A stretch of 64,000 bases of DNA from CAWINX01 sp963702055 (lineage in GTDB: Bacteria; Actinomycetota; Thermoleophilia; Solirubrobacterales; 70-9). The position numbers and the translations under genes were made by a program. The stretch is taken from contig OY969702.1 of NCBI GenBank assembly GCA_963702055.1, positions 248,001 through 312,000 on the forward strand, read 5' to 3'. The notes under the pieces are model-generated. The model was not told the DNA's origin, did no database searches, and worked only from the letters and a program-made list of their open reading frames with translations. Positions 58,719 through 64,000 of this stretch are shown here, one piece after another. The number at the start of each line of letters is the position of its first letter. Within the stretch, counting starts at the first letter, position 1.

Positions 58719-59423
58719 ATGAGACCCCGACACTTTTTCCTTGTCGTGTTGCCATTCGCCGTCTTTATTGCCGGCTGCGGCGGGAGTGGAGGGAGCGGCT
58801 CGACGGCGGCATCCGTCGCGACCACCGCGACTACTACGACGCTGACCAAGGACGAGTTGATCTCACGCGGCGATGCGATCTGCGCCGAGGTGAACGCGGC
58901 GGTCGGGACCGTGGGCTCGGCCAGCAGCGATTCCTCCAGCCAGGTCGGTCAGGTGTCCGACCTCTACACCGGCATGGTTGACAGTCTCAAGGGGCTGGGC
59001 ACGCCGGACGACGCCGCCGGCTACCCCGCCTTCATCTCCGCCGCCGACGACCTCTCCCAAGCCGAAAGCGACGCGAAGCTCGCGGCGGAGCGCAACGACA
59101 GTGCCGCCCTTGCCTCGGCCCAGTCGGCCGCCTCCTCGGCGCTCTCCTCGCTCCAGTCGGCGGCACAGGCCTACGGGTTCAAGGACTGCGGTCAGGGACC
59201 GAGCGCCCCCACGACGTCGACGACGACCACGTCCGGCGGCGCCGCGGCGACTCCGACAACGACCACGCCCGCAGCGCCGGTTACCCCGGCGCCCACTCCC
59301 GCTCCGACGACCGGCGGAGCGGGCGGGACGACCGGGACCGGGGGCGGCTCGACCGGCGGCGGCACTTCGACCGGCGGGGGCGGCTCGACCGGCGGTGGCT
59401 CCGGCGGCATCGGCCCCGGCTGA
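58719..59423 (+). CDS. Lipoprotein with Thr/Ser/Gly-rich tail
   Basis: 234 aa. The signal peptide ends in the lipobox FIAGC (C20). A folded helical region (about 40-155) has two cysteines (ICAEV, DCGQG) and AAYPAF-like GYPAFISAADDLSQAESDAK. A long low-complexity tail of Thr, Pro and then Gly/Ser/Thr repeats (GGGTSTGGGG and similar) follows and would reach into the cell wall. No family named. Convergent with the ABC transporter genes. Confidence 0.72.
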   Translation: MRPRHFFLVVLPFAVFIAGCGGSGGSGSTAASVATTATTTTLTKDELISRGDAICAEVNAAVGTVGSASSDSSSQVGQVSDLYTGMVDSLKGLGTPDDAAGYPAFISAADDLSQAESDAKLAAERNDSAALASAQSAASSALSSLQSAAQAYGFKDCGQGPSAPTTSTTTTSGGAAATPTTTTPAAPVTPAPTPAPTTGGAGGTTGTGGGSTGGGTSTGGGGSTGGGSGGIGPG

Positions 59424-59454
59424 GCGGGTCGATAACCGGCGCATCTCGGAGTCC

Positions 59455-61320
59455 TCAGGCGGCTGAGCTCTCGGCCCAGGCGCCATAAAGGCGAGCGTAG
59501 GCCCCCTTTGCTGCGATCAGCTCTTCGTGGGTGCCCGCCTCGGCGATTCGTCCCCCCTCCAGCACGACGATCTTGCCGGCGCGGCGGATCGTCGAGAGGC
59601 GGTGGGCGATGACAATCGCGGTGCGGCCCCGCAGCAGGCGCTCCAGCCCGCGCTCGATCGTCTTCTCGGTGCGCACGTCGACGTTCGAGGTCGCCTCGTC
59701 GAGGATCAGGATCCGCGGCTCGGCCAGCAGCGCCCGCGCGAAGGCGACGAGCTGCCGCTGGCCCGCCGAGAGCTGTACGCCGCGCTCTCCCACCTGGGTC
59801 TCGATCCCCTCCGGCAGCGCCGCGATGAACTCGGTCGCTCCGACCGCGGCGGCGGCGTCCTCGATCTCCTCCAGCGTCGCCGCGGGCCGGCCGAAGGCGA
59901 TGTTCTCCCGCACGCTGCCGGAGAAGAGGAACCCCTCCTGGGGCACGATCCCCAGCTGCCCGCGTAGCGCCCGCTGCCGGACCCCGCGCAGGTCGTGGCC
60001 GTCGATCGAGACGCGGCCGGCCTGCGGGTCGTAGAAGCGGGCGACCAGCTTCGCGAAGGTCGACTTGCCCGCTCCGGTCGCGCCGACCAGAGCCAGCGTC
60101 TGGCCGGGCGGGACGTGCAGGTCGACGTCTTTGAGGGCCCACTCGACCTGCCCCCCGGCCCTGTCCTGTTCCAGCGCATCGTCCGCATAGGCGAACGACA
60201 CGCCCTCCATGAGGATCTCGCCGCGCAGCTCTCCCGGGTCGATTGCGCCCGGCGCGTCGACCATGTCGGGCTTGGTGTCGAGCAGGTCGAAGATCTTGTC
60301 CAGAGCCGCCATTCCCTGCTGGTAGGTGGTGTAGAGCTGGGAGAGCTGCTGGATCGGGTCGAAGAAGACCTGGAGGTAGCCGATGAAGGCGACGATCGTG
60401 CCGATCTGGATCTTGTGGTCGATCGCCTGGGTGCCGCCGTAGAGCAGGATCGCCGCGATCCCGACCGCAGAGAGCAGCTCGACCGCCGGGAAGTAGGAGG
60501 CATTGAGGTAGATCGTCTTCATGTTGATCGCGCGGTTTTGCTCGTTGAGGTCGGTCATCACCTCCTCGTGCCGCGGCTCCTGGCCGAAGCTGCGCACCAC
60601 CCGCACCCCGCTCAGGGTCTCCTGTAGGTAGGCGGTGATCGCCGCGATCCGCTCGCGGGTCGCCCGGTAGGTGCCGGCGGAGACGATCCGGAAGACGATG
60701 CTGGCGACGGCGAGCAGCGGGAAGGTGAGGAAGGTGATCAGCGCCAGCTTGACGTCGAGGAAGAGCAGGATCACCACCACCCCGACCAGGGTCAGGGTGC
60801 TGGAGAACATCGTCACCACGCCGTCGGTGACGAGCTGGTTGAGCGCCTCGATGTCGTTGGTCATCCGCGAGATCAGCACGCCCGGGCTGCGCCGCGTGAA
60901 GAAGCCGATCGACATCGACTGCAGGTGGGCGAAGACGCGCTCCCGCAGGTCCTGGAGTGCCCGCGTCCCGACCCAGCCGACCATGTAGGTCTGCAGGTAG
61001 GTGGCGGCGGCGTAGAGGACCGCGACGACGACGAAGGCGGCGACGATCAGGTCGAGGGCGCCGACGTCGCCGGCGACGATCCCCGAGTCGACCGCCCTGC
61101 CGGCAAGGTAGGGAGGGGCGAGTCCGGCGGCGGTGGCGACGAGCAGTCCGGCGAACATCAGCGCGACCCGGCCGCGATAGGGGCGCAGCAACCCGACCAT
61201 CCAGCGCACCTTGCGGCCGCGCTGGTCCTGGCCGCGGATCAGCCGCCAAAACCCCGCAGCGCTGTTCTTTATCCGGGTATAGAGGGGCAAAGGAACAGCG
61301 GAAGGGGATTTCTCGGTCAC
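59455..61320 (-). CDS. ABC exporter subunit with a canonical nucleotide site but a variant signature
   Basis: 621 aa: six membrane segments then an ATPase domain. Walker A GATGAGKS (414-421), Q-loop VPQEG (Q461), signature LSAGQ (517-521), Walker B ILILDE (E542) and IAHRLST. The signature has Ala in place of the usual first Gly. It is the second gene of a pair, its ATG overlapping the first gene's stop. With its partner it forms a heterodimeric exporter of the TM287/288, BmrCD or lipid-A-exporter-like type; the substrate is unknown. Confidence 0.9.
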   Translation of the reverse strand: MTEKSPSAVPLPLYTRIKNSAAGFWRLIRGQDQRGRKVRWMVGLLRPYRGRVALMFAGLLVATAAGLAPPYLAGRAVDSGIVAGDVGALDLIVAAFVVVAVLYAAATYLQTYMVGWVGTRALQDLRERVFAHLQSMSIGFFTRRSPGVLISRMTNDIEALNQLVTDGVVTMFSSTLTLVGVVVILLFLDVKLALITFLTFPLLAVASIVFRIVSAGTYRATRERIAAITAYLQETLSGVRVVRSFGQEPRHEEVMTDLNEQNRAINMKTIYLNASYFPAVELLSAVGIAAILLYGGTQAIDHKIQIGTIVAFIGYLQVFFDPIQQLSQLYTTYQQGMAALDKIFDLLDTKPDMVDAPGAIDPGELRGEILMEGVSFAYADDALEQDRAGGQVEWALKDVDLHVPPGQTLALVGATGAGKSTFAKLVARFYDPQAGRVSIDGHDLRGVRQRALRGQLGIVPQEGFLFSGSVRENIAFGRPAATLEEIEDAAAAVGATEFIAALPEGIETQVGERGVQLSAGQRQLVAFARALLAEPRILILDEATSNVDVRTEKTIERGLERLLRGRTAIVIAHRLSTIRRAGKIVVLEGGRIAEAGTHEELIAAKGAYARLYGAWAESSAA

Positions 61321-63113
61321 AGTCGCGCCATCTCCTCGCGCTCTTCGAGGTCGCGCTGCAGGAAGACGCTGTCGGCGAGGCCGTGCTCGGCGATCTCGCG
61401 GTAAAAGCCGCAGCCCTCGAGGAGCTCCTCGTGGGTGCCGCGGTCGACGACGCGGCCGCCGTCCATCACCACCACCTCGTCGGCCAGCGAGACGGTCGAG
61501 AGGCGGTGGGCGATGATGAACGTCGTCCGGCCCTCCATCGCCTCCCGCAGTCCGGCTTTGATCGCCGCTTCGGTGCGGGCATCGACCGAGGAGGTGGCGT
61601 CGTCGAGGATCAGGATTCGCGGGTCGGCGAGTAGCGCCCGGGCGATCGCGATCCGCTGGCGCTGGCCGCCGGAGACGGTCAGCCCGCGCTCGCCGACCAT
61701 CGTGTCGTAGCCGCCGGGCAGGTCGCTGATGAACTCGTCGGCCTGGCCGCGCCGCGCCGCCGCCTCGATCTCCTCGCGACTCGCGTCCGGTCGCGAGTAG
61801 GCAATGTTCTCGGCGACGCTGGCGGTGAACAGGAAGCTGTCGTCGGCGACGAAGGCGACCTCCGAGCGCAGCGAGCCGAGATCGACCTCGCGCACGTCGG
61901 CGCCGTCGACCAGGACCGCGCCGGCGCTGGGGTCGTAGAGACGGGCGATCAGCGCCACCAGGCTGGTCTTTCCCGAGCCGGAAGGGCCGACCAGTGCGAC
62001 GGTTCGGCCCGCCTCGACTTCAAGGTCGACGTCAGTCAAGGCCATGGGAGCCTCGCGCTCGTCGGCGGCCCTCGCTGAGCCGTCGTAGCGCAGGGTCACG
62101 CCGCGCAGCTGCACCCGCCCGCGGCCGTCCGGCAGGGCCGGCGCCCCGGGCGGGCTCTCGATCGTCGGCTCGCGGTCGAGGATCTCGAACAGCCGGTTGC
62201 CCGAGGCGACCGCCCGCTGTGCCATCCCCATCGCGACCCCGAGCATGCGCATCGGCGCCGCCAGCATCACCAGGTAGGTGTAGAAGGCGGTGAAGTCGCC
62301 GAGGCTGAGGTTCTTGGCGATCACCTGGCGGCCGCCGATCAACAGCACCAGGGCGATCCCGAGCTGGGGCAGCAGCCCGATCAGCGGCGAGAAGAACGCC
62401 TGCAGGCGGGTCGAGTAGATGCTCTGGTCGAAGACGCGGGAGACGGCGCGGCGGAAGCGGTGCAGCTGGTGCTCCTCGCGGGCGAAGGCCTTGACGATGC
62501 GGATGCCGGAGACGTTCTCCTCGGCCTCCGCGGTCAGCTCGGCGAGCCGCTGCTGGACCTCCTGGAGGGCGGGGCGAGAGACCCGGCTGTAGCGGGAGGC
62601 GGTGAAGACGACGAGCGGCGCCGGCGCCAGCGCGATCAGCGCCAGCCAGGGCTTGATCGCGATCATCACCGCGCTGGCCAGGGCGATCGTCAGCAGGTTC
62701 TGGGTGATGAAGACCAGCCCGTAGCCGAGGAAGAAGCGGATCGACTGCAGGTCCACCGTCGCCCGCGACATAAGCTGGCCGGTCTGCTGGGAGTCGAAGA
62801 AGCCCAGCTCGAGGCGCTGGAGGTGGGCGTAGAAGAGCTGCCGCAGGTCGAACTCGACGGCCAGGGAGACCTTGCCCGCGACCAGCCGCCGCACCACGGT
62901 TAGTCCCAGCCGCAGGATCCCGGCGCCGACGATCGCCAGCGCCAGCGGCAGCAGGTCGGGCTGCTTGCCGCTTTCGATCGCGTTGACCGCTCGCCCGATC
63001 AACCAGGGGATCAGCACCGTCATCCCCATCGCCAGCCAGGCGAACGCCAGCGAGCCCCAGAGCTGGCGGCGATAGGGCCGCAGAAAGCCCATCAGGCGAC
63101 GATAGGTGCGCAT
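61317..63113 (-). CDS. ABC exporter subunit with a degenerate nucleotide site
   Basis: 598 aa: six membrane segments then an ATPase domain. Walker A GPSGSGKT (376-383) and the signature VSGGQ (480-484) are normal. The Walker B catalytic Glu is Asp (D505 in LILDDATSSVD), and the Q-loop Gln is replaced (D424 in VADDSFLF). Paired with the LSAGQ signature of its partner this makes one of the two composite ATP sites inactive. ATG 63113 has minus-strand TATAGT 8 bases upstream. Confidence 0.9.
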   Translation of the reverse strand: MRTYRRLMGFLRPYRRQLWGSLAFAWLAMGMTVLIPWLIGRAVNAIESGKQPDLLPLALAIVGAGILRLGLTVVRRLVAGKVSLAVEFDLRQLFYAHLQRLELGFFDSQQTGQLMSRATVDLQSIRFFLGYGLVFITQNLLTIALASAVMIAIKPWLALIALAPAPLVVFTASRYSRVSRPALQEVQQRLAELTAEAEENVSGIRIVKAFAREEHQLHRFRRAVSRVFDQSIYSTRLQAFFSPLIGLLPQLGIALVLLIGGRQVIAKNLSLGDFTAFYTYLVMLAAPMRMLGVAMGMAQRAVASGNRLFEILDREPTIESPPGAPALPDGRGRVQLRGVTLRYDGSARAADEREAPMALTDVDLEVEAGRTVALVGPSGSGKTSLVALIARLYDPSAGAVLVDGADVREVDLGSLRSEVAFVADDSFLFTASVAENIAYSRPDASREEIEAAARRGQADEFISDLPGGYDTMVGERGLTVSGGQRQRIAIARALLADPRILILDDATSSVDARTEAAIKAGLREAMEGRTTFIIAHRLSTVSLADEVVVMDGGRVVDRGTHEELLEGCGFYREIAEHGLADSVFLQRDLEEREEMARL

Positions 63114-63121
63114 CGCACCTG

Positions 63122-63127
63122 ACTATA
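63122..63127 (-). promoter_or_regulatory. -10-like element TATAGT for the ABC exporter operon
   Basis: Minus-strand TATAGT, one base from consensus, 8 bases before the ATG at 63113; no Shine-Dalgarno sequence. Confidence 0.55.
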
Positions 63128-63162
63128 CAAAGTGAAGTAAAGGCCCCCGGGGGGCGGTCGCG

Positions 63163-63831
63163 CTACTGGAAGGCCCTGGGGGCCCTGGCGATCGGGATCT
63201 TTCCCATCTTGCACCGAGTGGACTCGCCACGCCCCGATGCGGTCACGACTTGGAAGTTGGTGACGCCGTGGAAGGGGGTCAGGGTTCCGTCGTTGCCGGC
63301 CAGGTTGATGACGAGGTGGTAGAAGCCCACCGGCAGGCTGTGGTAGTAGATCACCGGCCGCGTCGCGGGCGAGTAGCCGCCGGCGACGCCGATCCGCTCG
63401 GCGAGGATGCCGTTCGGTCCCGAGTACTGCGGGTAGTCGAAGGAGGCGCCGAGCAGGTTGCCGCTGCCGAGTGGGCTCTTCAGGACCTGTCGCAGCCTTT
63501 TCGGCGCAATGCAGCTGGGCACCTTGTGGAGCTGAAAGCGGATGTGGCCCTCCCGCAGCTCGGGCTCCCGGCCGAACTGCTTGGGCGCGAGGTGGAAGTT
63601 GTGGACGGTCACCCTGACCACGACCGCGCCGCCGATCTGACGGGCGCCGTTACGCGGTGAGATCACGTCGATGCCGGGCACGCCGGGGATCGGAGGGAGC
63701 GCGTGCCGGGTGCGCCGCTGCTGGAGCTGCTGCAGCTCGTTGTTGCCGCCGCCCCCTCCGCCGGAGGTGAGGACGACGACGAGCGCGACCGCCGTCAGGG
63801 CGGCCGCGAGGATGGCGATTTTGCCCCGCAT
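63163..63831 (-). CDS. Membrane-anchored or secreted protein of unknown function
   Basis: 222 aa. An N-terminal hydrophobic segment (IAILAAALTAVALVVVLTS) and GGGGGG linker precede a beta-rich domain (GVPGIDVISPRNGARQIGGA, then VVVRVTVHNFHLAPKQFG, GFYHLVINLAGNDGTLTPFH). The layout suggests an immunoglobulin-like extracellular domain. No family recognised. ATG 63831 fits the signal sequence and follows minus-strand TAATGT by 11 bases; ATG 63846 and a frame from 63924 are alternatives. Confidence 0.65.
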   Translation of the reverse strand: MRGKIAILAAALTAVALVVVLTSGGGGGGNNELQQLQQRRTRHALPPIPGVPGIDVISPRNGARQIGGAVVVRVTVHNFHLAPKQFGREPELREGHIRFQLHKVPSCIAPKRLRQVLKSPLGSGNLLGASFDYPQYSGPNGILAERIGVAGGYSPATRPVIYYHSLPVGFYHLVINLAGNDGTLTPFHGVTNFQVVTASGRGESTRCKMGKIPIARAPRAFQ

Positions 63832-63842
63832 AGGAGCCGCGA

Positions 63843-63848
63843 ACATTA
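63843..63848 (-). promoter_or_regulatory. -10-like element TAATGT
   Basis: Minus-strand TAATGT, 11 bases before ATG 63831, which would leave a leader of only a few bases. Confidence 0.3.
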
Positions 63849-64000
63849 CGCGCCCCGGCCGCTCCCTTACGCGAGCCGCCGTGTTGACCTCAGGGACGCC
63901 GTCTAACGTGTTGAGTTCGTCCAACCCAGCGGACTTCGTCCGGGGAAGAGCAGGCCGACGATCGTCAAGGGGAAAATTCTCAGTCTGGGGGCGTGTCTCG

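Noticed and set aside
59230..59420. Gly/Thr/Ser repeats suggesting a CRISPR-like or tandem repeat array
   Set aside because: The repetition is protein low complexity in the lipoprotein tail, with irregular units and no spacers.
63849..64000. A further gene at the right edge
   Set aside because: No frame with a plausible start, composition or motif within the last 150 bases.

Overview
The window is about 64 kb of high-GC chromosomal DNA, densely packed and dominated by housekeeping genes. Many genes start at GTG or TTG and many neighbours overlap by 1-4 bases. A DUF222/13E12-type relic, an actinobacterial group III-type phosphofructokinase, Rex, a K+-independent membrane pyrophosphatase and a panC-panD-DUF2520 block all point to Actinobacteria. 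By gene repertoire it looks most like class Thermoleophilia (Solirubrobacterales-like). That placement is inference; no marker phylogeny was run.

Layout. 1-1069: the end of ybeY, then era. 1069-2882: a small, lower-GC accessory cassette holding a modified-base-type Mrr restriction endonuclease and a toxin-antitoxin pair, ending at what looks like the decayed 3' half of a tRNA-Met. 2891-11434: a his/trp operon (hisIE, trpE, G, D, C, an HtrA protease, trpF, B, A, and a 49-aa membrane protein). 11481-17811: pfkA, a short lipoprotein, an epimerase, malic enzyme, a STAS protein, a dead DUF222-HNH gene and an AhpD-like gene. 17913-22525: polA, a histidine-rich secreted protein and an ECF sigma factor with a membrane-spanning tail. 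22590-29622: a small transporter, a flavoprotein, the rpsA-coaE-transglycosylase-MFS operon, two small regulators and a DoxX protein. 29649-34582: uvrB-uvrA. 34541-40072: a ROK sugar kinase group, an acyltransferase, DUF378, and the pantothenate block panD-panB and panC-DUF2520. 40094-45416: fmdB, UDG, tsaE, tsaB, rimI, tsaD, a glutaredoxin and rex. 45427-50280: a GCS2 ligase, hppA, a palindromic repeat element, a phosphoesterase and a small gene. 50366-57900: an FMN oxidase, two APC-USP permeases, two RCK/TrkA proteins and a flavoprotein reductase. 57957-63831: tRNA-Gln, an HNH endonuclease gene, a lipoprotein, a heterodimeric ABC exporter pair and a secreted protein. No stretch longer than about 300 bases lacks a gene or pseudogene. 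The longest spacer, 48712-48922, holds the palindromic element. 63849-64000 shows nothing I can name.

The most striking property crosses many genes. At about 20 starts a TANNNT (-10-like) hexamer lies 5-9 bases before the start codon with no Shine-Dalgarno sequence between. This points to widespread leaderless transcription, and it also settles several otherwise ambiguous start codons. At three divergent gene pairs the two opposed hexamers overlap and share bases, giving compact bidirectional promoters. At three other genes the TAG stop codon of the upstream gene is itself the start of the downstream hexamer. A smaller set of genes uses strong Shine-Dalgarno sites instead. No CRISPR array, insertion sequence, rRNA or obvious riboswitch was seen.
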